Shown: positions 52,268 to 61,911 of the stretch, piece after piece
How positions within the stretch are numbered: position 1 is the stretch's first letter
Layout of the letters: each line of letters starts with the position of its first letter
NCBI GenBank assembly: GCA_009733575.1
Contig: ML769392.1
Location: forward strand, 248,001 to 312,000
Length of the DNA stretch: 64,000 nt
Direction of reading: 5' to 3'
Source of the DNA: Gymnopus androsaceus JB14
Taxonomy: Eukaryota > Basidiomycota > Agaricomycetes > Agaricales > Omphalotaceae
Made by a program: the position numbers and the translations under genes
Notes under the pieces: generated by a model
Told to the model about the DNA's origin: nothing
Databases searched by the model: none
What the model saw: only the letters and a program-made list of their open reading frames with translations

Positions 52268-53992
52268 TTATGACGATTGTATTGCACTTTGAATTTTATC
52301 CGTCCTCCTGCGTTTCTCTCTTCTCATTCGTTTCCCCAGACGAATTTGTAGAGCTTGCAAGTTCCCTGTACCTCTAAATATATCTTTGAACCGAGGACGC
52401 CGAGATGATCCATGTTCAATAAAATCGCTGGCAGATTCATTGGATGCAGGATCGCGCTCCGCCGCATCAGACAACATCTCGTTGGATATATCCAAGCGCC
52501 CTTGTTTAAGAGCTAACGACGCGACGCGAAGCCGAACTCTGCGATCCTCTATGCTTGTTCCCCATCTGCGCTTGAATGAGGCAAGACATTCAGATGCCAG
52601 CGCGCCACTCCGCATAGCTCCACGCAAACTTCCAAGTAATAGGAATAGTGTGGTGGACGTTGGCTTCAAAGAGGGATGGGATGCCAACAAAGAGGTGAGG
52701 ATTCTCCGATGTTCATGGAACTTTTTCAAACCGCGTTTGCGGGATCCAAAGAGGATGAGAATATGGATGATATCGAGGCAGTGTACAGTGAAATCGGGGG
52801 TAAGACGAGTAGGAAGGTGGTTGAAGTATGTTTGCACAACCTCAAGGGCATGCTTTTGTTGCTGGAGCTGAAGAAGAACATACGCGATGGAATGTATAAC
52901 CCTGGGTCGAACTTGTATCAAGGAGGAGGAAGGTCGTTTTTCCATGATGCGAAGAAACCTTTGCGCATAGAGGACGAATGGATCGTCGGATACCCCAATT
53001 ACGACACCTTTACGACGAATACTCCGCCGTTTCAGACTTCCGAAAAATTCTAGCCACAGAAAGTCAGGCCAGCCAGCGCTGCTGTCATTTCCATCGTTTA
53101 TACTCCGAAGACATGAAACCACTCCTGACCCAGTCATGGTTTGCCAGGCAGCATCCCACGCGCCGACGCGTATCTGCCAGCGGATGACCAGTTTGTGAGT
53201 CTCTAAATTCCGGCTGATATCAGCTGCTGCCATACTCTCAAGTAGCCACTGCACGCTACCGAAGGAAGCAGTCCTGATAGCCATGCTGATTAGGAAATTA
53301 TAGGAACGCGTCGAGTTTGTTTCAGGGTAGAGATCGTGGTAATCCATAAGCTGCGGGAGTGTAATGGGCGGGACGCGACAGGATAGTTGGATGAGATTCC
53401 GATACAGGACTGCGCGACTCGTAGCTGGCGGAAGCGTATGCCTCTGTAGAGAAGTTTGTGCCCTTGATCTGAACGGAGAACGAGCAAGTAATGGATCTCC
53501 CCAAATACAACAAGTCCCCAGCTCGTCATCATCCCAACTGCCAGGCGGTTCAGTAGAACGGCCTGGCTCTGAAAAGTTCATTTCTTCCTCAATGATAGAG
53601 TCTGAACGGAGATGACGGAGCCTTGGTCTGCGTATCGAGCGCATACCATCAATATTTTCGCGTAGAACACGGGCTCGACCTTTTGGCCTGGTTACTGTTT
53701 GAAAAAAAGTCTCGGACCTTCCGGCATGAGAGGAACTATTTGAGGAAATAAGTTAGAGAAGAAAACTCAAAAATAACAAGTCTCGATACCTCTCTCCAAC
53801 AGGGATCTCATCTGCGGGCATAGTGCTCAGCGCGTCATCTGGAGTTGCTGTCGAGTAAGAATTTGCGGCCACCCGACGTGACCAAGCTTGACTGGCAGCA
53901 TTTTGGAGAATAAAAAAGAAGGGAATAGAATGGGGAGTTTGTCTGTTGCCGCCGAGAGTCGAAGAGAAACGAGACCATCCCTTGCTGAGCAT
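52268..53992 (-). CDS. PPR-like mitochondrial protein
   Basis: Two exons (53992-53790, 53735-52268) give 556 residues. The N-terminus MLSKGWSRFSSTLGG is Arg/Ser-rich without acids, typical of a mitochondrial targeting peptide. The body is built of paired helices in ~35-residue steps, such as SYNFLISMAIRTASFGSVQW and THKLVIRWQIRVGAWDAAW, with HALEVVQTYFNHLP and GSLRGAMRSGALASECLASF, compatible with pentatricopeptide repeats that bind organellar RNA. The C-terminus is very basic (RLGKRMRREKRRRTDK). I cannot assign a specific RNA target or orthologue. Both exons are open and the junction is in frame. Confidence 0.6.
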
Positions 53993-54411
53993 ACATGAAC
54001 TTCACCGACAACAAAATTCTAAAGCGCTTTCGTCACGCTCAAATAGGCGCTTAACATCTTAGCGCCTAACACTCGCTTCACTCATTTACTGTATTCACGC
54101 AGAGTATTCGGAGCAGTAAGTTAATTGTAATTGTAATTGTGGTAGCGAAACAGGCCGCAGTAACCAAGCTAAGCGGCTTCAATGGTTAAAAAATAAACAG
54201 CACCGATGGGATTAGTCCACAGGCCTGGCGAAGGATCGCCATCGCGATGCAGCTTATAGCAAGGAGGCGTTGAGGCTGAGAATAGCACCCGTCATATCGT
54301 TAAGAAGATAGCAATGTCCATCGAATGTTCCTGCGTACTAAATTGGTACCGATAAGTTTTCTTATAACCAGGAACCATACGACTGTTTCACATACCATTG
54401 AAAGAGTTAAA
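53993..54411. other. Intergenic between PPR-like gene and STS1
   Basis: No gene seen. It contains taaTTGTAATTGTAATTGTgg (54123-54142), a short ATTGTA tandem repeat, and tataggcgcttaacatcttagcgcctaa-like inverted words near 54045-54068 (AGGCGCTTAA / TTAGCGCCTA). Confidence 0.5.
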
Positions 54412-55591
54412 CTAGGACTCCATGGGCTGTTGGATCGTGCGTCCCACGAGCCAGCCTACTCGGCTAATCCATTGATCCCTGATTCCTCGCATGGTTTGAC
54501 CAAAGTCTGAATCTTTGGCAGCAAACTCGTCAAGACGCTGCTCCCAATTCCGGACAGTGTCACTTCCAAACATACCACCCTCTTGGTTGACAACAGCGTC
54601 AACGCGAGCCATCCCATGCATGCCACTCCTCAGAAAGCCTCGACAAGAGCAGAGGCTCCAGCCCATTCTGAGCAAGTGGCGGCTGCGACAGAACATGGCC
54701 AGTCAAGTTGCAGAGAAAGATAAAGACTTCGGTAGGATGTGACCTGTTCTGCGCGGACAAGGCAGACTGGGAAGAGGCAGAGGTGTATGAAAAGTAGGGA
54801 AGGTATGAATTGCAAGTGGAGACGAATTCATTTATGTGAGGACGCAATCTGGATTGAATATATGATTCACGCATGCCACCACTGGAAGCATTGGTAGGAG
54901 CGTTTCCGAATCCAAATCCAAAGTAGGAGGAAGAAGAGGAAGGTTGAGAAAATGGGGCATTGTTGGAATAGGGATAAGCTTCCCGGAGTTTCTTGGACGA
55001 GTCTGCCAACGCCTGCGTCGCAGTTTCCACAGTAGGACGAGGAATGAGCGGAAGAATTGCCGACTTTAGAGACGGATGTGCTTTGATCAGGGAGGTCAGG
55101 ATAGGCAATAACGATTGCGGAGGAAGGGTTGCTGTGGCATTTTCGATTAATAACAGAAAATAGAACAAAGTCCAATAAGACAACTTACCAAGCAGAACTC
55201 CAATGTCGACGTCCTTGTCCTCCCTTGCTCTAGATTCTCTCGATGAATTGTCTTCTTTAGTTACAGAATCCGAGGAAGGCGCCGTACGAAGTCTCTTTGG
55301 AGGGCCGCGCTTTGGACGCTCTGGAGTCGGACTTCTGTCCATTACCTCGTCCTGCGGATAGTTTTCAGAGTCCTCGGGTTCATGCCTTCGTTTCTGAGCT
55401 CTGGGAGCCGTGTTGTTAAACAGTGACGTCGCAGCTAGCTGGTTTAAGGCTGAGGACTGAGCAGATTGAAAGGGAGAGCTAGATGTCCAAGATGGCTGCA
55501 TGGAACTAGAACCAAGGCCAAAGCCAAACCCAGGTGCATCTTTAGAGGAACGAGGATGGAACCCTATCGACGAAGAAAGGACATTGGCCAT
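54412..55591 (-). CDS. STS1: Proteasome nuclear tether STS1/Cut8
   Basis: Cut8/Sts1 anchors the 26S proteasome at the nuclear envelope. The N-terminus (MANVLSSSIGFHPR) has a Phe/Gly/Ser-rich lead and a basic KRRHEPED nuclear signal; the conserved core runs from LPPQSLLPILTSLIKAHPSL through PRPTVETATQAL to the C-terminal HVLSQPPLAQNGLEPLLLSRL and GGMFGSDTVRNWEQRLDEF. Two exons are joined by an intron near 55138-55186 (LLG|ATLPP). At 54613-54615 the CCC (GGG on the coding strand) is one base too long: with two, EEWHAW continues into MARVDAVVNQEGG and on to the stop at 54412; as written it stops at once. About 395 residues. A start 18 nt further upstream (55609) is possible. Confidence 0.85.
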
Positions 55592-55782
55592 TAGAATGAA
55601 AGGGAACAAAAGACAAAATGTGGTCCTCGTTTAAGTAGCAATCAAAAAGGCTACGCATGACTGGACTCGTGCCCCGAGGCAATCACAAACCTGCCCTAAA
55701 CGTCTCGTAATAAATTCGATGTCGATGGGCGTTTCTCTTTCATCTCCACCTCAACGTGAGCTTTTCTTTTTTTTTTTTTTTC

Positions 55783-55866
55783 TTTCGGTGACGAGACAAA
55801 ACGAATCGCTACTTTGAAGCTACGGCTAATGAGCTTTTTCAATTATACCCAAATTTCTGAGCCTCT
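55783..55866 (+). ncRNA. C/D-box snoRNA candidate, 25S guide, unit 1
   Basis: C box GTGACGA at 55788-55794 and D box CTGA at 55857-55860, ~80 nt apart within an intron. The 13 nt before the D box, TATACCCAAATTT, are antisense to AAATTTGGGTATA, a stretch I know from fungal 25S rRNA (…AAATTTGGGTATAGGGGCG). By the D+5 rule the target would be a U in AAAUUUGGG. C box has C for U at position 5. Flanking GG/CC could form a short closing stem. Confidence 0.5.
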
Positions 55867-55973
55867 CGCTGGTCTCATTCATATCATAAAATTTTACTGA
55901 CTTTTTTTTCAGTTAGAGAACGGTTCTTCAGGCCAACTCAAAGCTCCCAAAAGTGAGTAAAATTTCCTTTTCC

Positions 55974-56060
55974 CTCGCATGATGTAAATATCTAGAAGTC
56001 AAGCACAGATCCCGTCTCAAGGACGGGACTTGAAGATTTTCCATGCTAATACTGACGACA
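55974..56060 (+). ncRNA. C/D-box snoRNA candidate, 18S guide, unit 1
   Basis: C box ATGATGT at 55979-55985 and D box CTGA at 56052-56055 inside the intron 55953-56103. The bases before the D box, TTCCATGCTAATA, are antisense to the 18S rRNA segment ATTAGCATGGAA. D+5 points to the A of AUUAGC. An internal hairpin CCCGTC-TCAAG-GACGGG separates the halves and TGAAGAT may be C'. Terminal stem is weak. Confidence 0.58.
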
Positions 56061-56244
56061 CCTCATTATCTTTTTTCACAATTACTCATTCTGCTTCCAA
56101 CAGATTCAAATTCAAGATTTTACTGTATTATAATCAAATATATCGTGTCTCGAATATCCAACAAACCTGCCCTAAACGTCTTGTATCTGCTATTTCATCT
56201 CCTTCCACCAACACCTCAACGTGAGCCTTTCTTTTTTTCTCTTT

Positions 56245-56336
56245 TTCCGGTGACGATACAAAACAGAATCGCTACGAAGCTACGGCTAATGAGCTTTTTT
56301 TAATTATACCCAAATTTCTGAGCCTTTCCTTGGTCT
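56245..56336 (+). ncRNA. C/D-box snoRNA candidate, 25S guide, unit 2
   Basis: Copy of 55783-55866: C box GTGACGA at 56250-56256, D box CTGA at 56328-56331, guide TATACCCAAATTT unchanged. The spacer differs by several substitutions and small indels, so boxes and guide are better kept than the rest. Confidence 0.5.
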
Positions 56337-56433
56337 CATTCATATCATAAAATTTTACTGACTTTTTTTCAGTTAGAGAACGGTTCTCCAGGCCGACTCA
56401 AAGCTCTCAAGAGTGAGTAAAACTTCCTTTCCC

Positions 56434-56520
56434 CTCGCATGATGCAAATATCTAGAAGTCAAGCACAGATCCCGTCTCAAGGACGGGACTTGAAGATTTT
56501 CCATGCTAATACTGACAACA
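56434..56520 (+). ncRNA. C/D-box snoRNA candidate, 18S guide, unit 2
   Basis: Copy of 55974-56060: C box ATGATGC at 56439-56445, D box CTGA at 56512-56515, guide TTCCATGCTAATA and the CCCGTC/GACGGG hairpin unchanged. Only two substitutions across ~85 nt, fewer than in the surrounding intron. Confidence 0.58.
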
Positions 56521-56623
56521 CCTCACTATCTTTTTTCACGATTACTCATTTTGCTTCCAACAGATTCAATCAAGCTCAAGATTCTACTGTATTATAATCT
56601 ATCATATATGTATCGAATATCCA

Positions 56624-59368
56624 TTATGCCTTTGGCCACAATACATTTAATGTCCACATTACTCCTCCGATAATAGCCAACCTGGTCATGTAGTTGACCT
56701 CTGCTGGCTTTTGCCACAACTTTGAGAATGAAGGTCGACGAGGAGGAGAAACCGGACCATCAGCTAGCCGGTCAACCCAGCGTCGGGATTGGTTAGAGTT
56801 GGCGGATAGGTCCTGGTTGGCAGACGCAGGTGTTTCCATCATCTCAGACGTGGCTACCGGTAATGCTGCTGGTTTTGGCTTTTTTCCGCATATCGTCGTT
56901 ACCAGAGCTCCCGTTGCGTGCGCAACTTGGTTCGAAAGATAAACGAACATGACAGAGGTGATGATAAAGTTGAGTGGTCGCCATTTTGTTCCAGGAAGTA
57001 CGAGCAGGACACCTTTGGTGTCGGCGGCGAGCCACAAGTGATACTGGATGATAAAGGTCTCTAGGGAGCAGCGACCGATGAAAGCGAAGAACTGGGAATT
57101 GACAGAGCGCAGCATAGCATTTGCATTTCTCAACACCGCGAATGCCAACACGGGAAGGAAAGAAATGTAGGGATGCCAAAAGTTGTAGGTGAATTTGGAC
57201 TGTTGGTTGAGTTCAAAGATGAAGAACCACAACATGGCCAGAGCGGACGCTCCAGTGGTGGCCTTGACCGCTGTAGGCCAACGCGGAGAGTCGGTCAAAT
57301 GGAGCTCCTGGATTTTGAGAACAGCTACAGCTGCAAACATGCCGACGTACACGATCCAGAGGTCAAGCTTCACTCGGAAAGCCCATTCCGAGGCAGACCA
57401 CTGAATCTTGAAGACGCGAGCCAAGACCTCGAAAAGGTTCTCCAATGGCCAAAGTTGATAGAAGAAAAGGGTAACAAACGTCGCGGAGAGGGAAATCTTG
57501 CCTATGAGGATAGGTGTGCGGTCGTTGAACCGCGATCCAGCCGCTAAAGTCACGTAAATAATCATGTACCACATCGATACCAAGGGGGCAAAGTAATAGG
57601 AAAGATAGTCGGTGTTCATTGTATACGCAAGTATCACGGTCAGGACGTTCAATCGAACTAGGACCTGAAAGGCAGTCATTGAAAGATAACAACAACAAGT
57701 GTGAACCAACTTACTTGAGCTACACGCAAGAGTCCAAAATCTCCTTTCCTTAGATAGAAAGTGGTGTGTCCGTAACCTGACATGAATAGATACGACGCGA
57801 CGAGGATACGGATGGGATTATATATTCCCGAGATCTTAGAGGCCCCGAGGTAGTGATAAATTAATATCGCGACTGTCGATAAATATTGAGAGAAAAGCCA
57901 ACTGCATAACGAGTTCCATACCTTGCATCCAGCCTTTCCATTCATCCGTTTGTTCACGGTTCAAGAAGCCCAAATCCTTGTCAGAGTGCTTCATAGACAG
58001 CACACCTGCAGCCAGGCCTACGAGGCTTAAAAATCCAAAAGTCCACGCAGAGAAAAGCTTCTGTTCTTTCAGCCATAGACCCGTCCGATCTGCCAAGAAG
58101 ATGAGCAGAATTGAGACACCTAGTACGAAAAGAGGCGAGGATTCGACTGTCGAGATATAGCTGTTCAAGGAACGATCTTCAAGGGAAAGATTAATACAAG
58201 AATAGATGGTCCAAGTGCAGCGCACCTTCCGGTCGGGATACCCAAAGTTGATATCCACCGAAAGCAAAGAGAAGGAGGATGAGTGATAGCTGAAGCAGCC
58301 CCGGAGAGGGATAGCTACGGCAGCACGTCGCGTCCATGGGAAATCGTTTGGGCAATTTCTCGTTGCAGTGTAAATTGAGCAGGATATTCGCTTGCGTACT
58401 AACTATGGCGTCAGAGAAGTGTATTCCATCCTGTGTCTCAGAGGGGTCCAACATCTGGTTGTAGGCGAGTGGGAGCGCGATGGGAAGATTAGAGCTGCTG
58501 TGAGAGTTGAGTGACGGGTAAATTCTGTGGTATAGGTCGGAGTTCATGGCGTCGATATCTGAAGAGTGCATGGTCTTTGCTCTATCTGGCGATAATTTCG
58601 ATTGTATTATCTCTTCGACAGGAAGAAACACAACATTGTCGGATAGACCCCCGTTGGAGAGGGAGTGAATAAGATTTTCGATATTGGCTTCCCAAGCCGG
58701 TAGTCCTCCAGAGCTGTCGCCGTATCGCAGGTTCCATAGTCCGCCACCTAATACGAGCAGTGCTGGCTGCTTGGAGCCATATGCACTGGATTGATTTTGC
58801 GAAACATCTCCCTTGGACACAGTGTTGAACGTATGGGTCGAATTTAGGAAAGGATCCCAGTAGAACGAGACCAGACTACCAGAACTTGCATGCAAAGAAT
58901 GATTGGCATGCTTCAAGCCATCATCTTTAGGTGCAGTCGGAAGAGAGGGGTCCAGCAAATGAGCAAACTGGAAGAATAGTCGGCGCGTCACCGAATCGCC
59001 GATGAAAACTGTTTGTCGAGTCCCCAGACATTTTCCAGCAGCTGCTGAGTTATACTGGTGAAGCATACATCCTGGAACGCTATAAGGCTTCGAATACAGA
59101 GTCAAGAATGCGACACATACCATCGGGTTGCCATATTCTTTTGTCGAGGTCCAGCCAAGTACCTCTATTGACCAAGGAATTGCAATGTAAAGGGTCAAAC
59201 CAATCTAAAGGTGCGCCGTCAGGAGACACAGCGCACTGCAAGATAATTGCACCGACCAAACACCAGCCGTCTTCCTATACCAAGGCATAAAGAAAGGAGA
59301 ATCACTGCTATTCCTATGAGATGAGAGAACGAGGGATTGAGAGAATATCGCGTTTTTGTAGAGAGCAT
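56624..59368 (-). CDS. CAS1: CAS1/CASD1-type polysaccharide O-acetyltransferase
   Basis: The family transfers acetyl groups to glycans in the Golgi; in Cryptococcus Cas1 O-acetylates the capsule. An N-terminal membrane helix ([13 protein letters not shown]) precedes [15 protein letters not shown] and an SGNH/GDSL-like lumenal domain with [18 protein letters not shown] and the catalytic DGIHFSD. Then come about a dozen membrane helices of the Cas1 acyltransferase domain with [36 protein letters not shown] and [17 protein letters not shown]. The ~75-residue cytosolic tail is Ser/Pro-rich before a last helix ([15 protein letters not shown]). Six or so exons, about 850 residues. Near 59218-59226 the frame after the first helix must shift by one base to reach [16 protein letters not shown] see no good intron there. 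Convergent with the snoRNA locus. Confidence 0.88.
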
Positions 59369-59575
59369 ATTGCAAGGCTTTCTCCTCAGTAGACCCGCAA
59401 GGAAGTTCGGAGGTTAAGGGGCAAGACAAAGAACGTTGTGAAGCTTATTCGAGCGACTGCGCCTAATATTAAGCATTAAATCATTGACAGATTCTCATTT
59501 GATATACAGTAATAGATTTAAATATAATAAGGTCCATGAAAGCAAATCTACTTTTCTTAACTGCTGCTACTACTA

Positions 59576-61677
59576 CTAAGTCCAGTTCTGTAAAATTTCA
59601 GTTAGCAAATATATACGTCTAAACAACAAGCAGACGGCTTGCCCTTGACAATGATCGTTCGAAGAAGTTGGCCAACACGACAAGTAGCGACAACCCTCGC
59701 ACGCGGCGTATGGGTCACTGAAAATGTTATGAGGCTTAGAGGAAGGTCGGGAGAATCCACAAGCACAAACCTTGTGTAAAAGTTGCGAGTTAACACAACA
59801 AAGAGAACGATCGCTAGAACCATAGCCACAATTCTTAAAGCCCAAACCACCAGATAATGCTGGCGCGAAATAGATATGATTGGATAGAGGGTGATCCCCA
59901 ATAGCAAACCCATGAATAGTCCACCGAGATGGGCAAAATTATCAATGTCTGCACAATAGTTAGTAAGAGATTTCCACAATGGAACAATAAGCTTACAGGG
60001 GATGTATCCCAAGGCGATTCCAAGCACAAGTTCAATGCTCATGAAGATAAGTTTTCGGACAGGCCTGTATTGGTACTTCCAGTGAGCGATCAAGTCAACC
60101 CAGAGGACAGCAGATGTTCCAAAAATTGCCCTAAATGAGAGAAAACAGTTATCGGAATGGCCCACACAAGACCTAAAAACACTTACCCAGAGGCACCCAT
60201 TGAAGGTATCCCTACGAGAGCAAAGTTTGCTCCTAAAACATTGCTAGACATCCAACGCGTCAATATGCATTCCAAACATATAACTGAAATCTTTACCCAA
60301 ATATACCAGCAGCAAAGTAGAGCAGGAAGAAGCCACCAGACCCCATTTCTCTCTCGACCTAGAAAGGGAAAGATAGAAGTAAGCCGGTTTGGAAAGACAA
60401 AGAATTTAGCACATACTTGAGCACTCATTGTTAGCTGGCCAATGAGATTTAACGCAATGTGGATGAAACCAGCATCTGAAAGCCATAGCAATTACTATTT
60501 GTCTATTGAGATTCCTTGCATTGCCTCACGTATGAATACGGGTGTTATGAATCTTGTAGAAAGTGAGCATGGACTACAACACGAAACTGGCGGGCACGCT
60601 CACCGGAACCACTGATTTGGAACGCCGTTGTCGAACCCTTTATTCCTACCATAAGAAAGACTGAAAGACGCTTCAATAACTAGCCCGTACCGTTGAAGCC
60701 ACAGATCTGTTCTAAGGGACAGTTTATCGTCGAAGGATTTGCAGTATCATTTAAGCCTAAAACAGAAATTATTAGCAGAGTAAACCAAGTACATCGAAAG
60801 ACAACACATACAAGCTAGTTCTGTCGAAGGCGGTATCGCTGTTACATTCTTCATGCATGGGCTAAATGAATGATCAGGCAAGACTCAAATAGTTGGTAAC
60901 ATAGACACGGACGGAAAGCGAGCGCCGAGATTGATGAGTGCTGATCCAGAGGGACCAAGCATGGCATTGACAGTGGGCTGTTACGAATATGAGCATGCAG
61001 AAGGACAAAGGTCAACATAACCAGCACCTTCAATGATATTGGTGTTCCTTGCGCTCTTGATTGAATTACTTCTTCATATATGAAGACTGCGATCAGCACA
61101 ACAGATATTATCCAAGCTAATGAGGAATGGGTGAGTCAAAAGGTCATTTGAACGTGCCGAGCACATACTAAGGTAGGGATGTCTTTGTCGACCAATTCCA
61201 CGTTTCTTATTTTCAATTCTCTGCTCTAACGGGTACTTTCCCTTGTCGACGCCGAGAAATCGAGAGAACGGTGAAGATTTATCCGCTTCCTGAACTAGTG
61301 GGTTAGGTGTATATGGGTCGGCGTATTCTACAGAATAGCTTAGAACTATTTCATTCATTGAATCTCGTGAACTGACCTAGATCCTGATAATATCCCTTCG
61401 ATTGTGGCGCGGCATTATGCACTAACGAAGCATCAGATGTCTGTCCCTTGGTGTAAGCCTCATCGTATAAAGGTTCGTTATCTTCTTCATCAATATAGGG
61501 CTGTTGAGCACCGGAATAGCCTGGCTTTGGACTTCTAGAAGAACGAGCTGTGCTGGCTCCTCGCACAAGACCAGGCGAAATTCCCCGAGTCATTACACTT
61601 GCATGGTCAAAGCCTTCGTCTTTGACATGAAGAGTCTCGTGTGTAGATTCCGGGTTCTCCATTTCGTATAAAAGCAT
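59576..61677 (-). CDS. Rhomboid-family intramembrane serine protease
   Basis: A ~100-residue cytosolic N-terminus (MENPESTHETLHVKD; acidic, with IDEEDNEPLYDEAY) leads to a first helix (ISVVLIAVFIYEEV), a lumenal loop with several cysteines (PPCMKNVTAI, INCPLEQICGFNG), and a rhomboid core. The catalytic serine is in SMGASGAIFGT and the histidine in DNFAHLGGLFMGLLLG; HAGFIHIALNLIGQL is the conserved HxxxxHxxxN helix. The C-terminus is Cys-rich (YAACEGCRYLSCWPTS). About nine exons, ~480 residues, similar to fungal Rbd/Rhomboid-like proteins of the secretory pathway. All visible junctions are in frame. The start may be the second Met (61662). Confidence 0.88.
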
Positions 61678-61911
61678 TGAGGGGAAAAGAAAAGGACAGC
61701 TTTATATAGCTTCAGTTGTTCACTTTATGAAGGAAACCGCAGTCTGCTTCGGCGCTTGAGCGTTTAAGCACTGCATTTGATTCCGACGTCATGCATCGTG
61801 TCGCCAAGGCTTTCTAGATCTGCTTCTCGTATGTATGTACAACCCACTCTGGTAAAACACTTTATTACTGTACTCGAAAGCATACATTGAAAGCAATCAA
61901 AAATCTACTTC

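Larger units (their letters stand above)
55640..56620 (+). ncRNA. Tandemly duplicated non-coding snoRNA host gene
   Basis: Two ~470 bp direct repeats (from AAACCTGCCCTAAACGTCT at 55687 and 56164) fill the space between STS1 and CAS1. Each has the same splice architecture on the plus strand: intron 55756-55912, exon 55913-55952 (40 nt), intron 55953-56103; exon 56104-56220 links to the second unit with intron 56221-56372, exon 56373-56412 and intron 56413-56563. Donors are GTGAGC/GTGAGT and acceptors TTTTTTCAG/CCAACAG. The tiny exons are not coding in any consistent frame, while the introns hold C/D-box candidates and are as conserved between units as the exons. This is the layout of a snoRNA host transcript whose product is the introns. 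Transcript ends are not defined. Confidence 0.6.

Noticed and set aside
59518..59580. CTA/CTG triplet-like stretch (ctgctgctactactactaag)
   Set aside because: Short mixed repeat at the 3' end of the rhomboid gene; no sign of a functional element.
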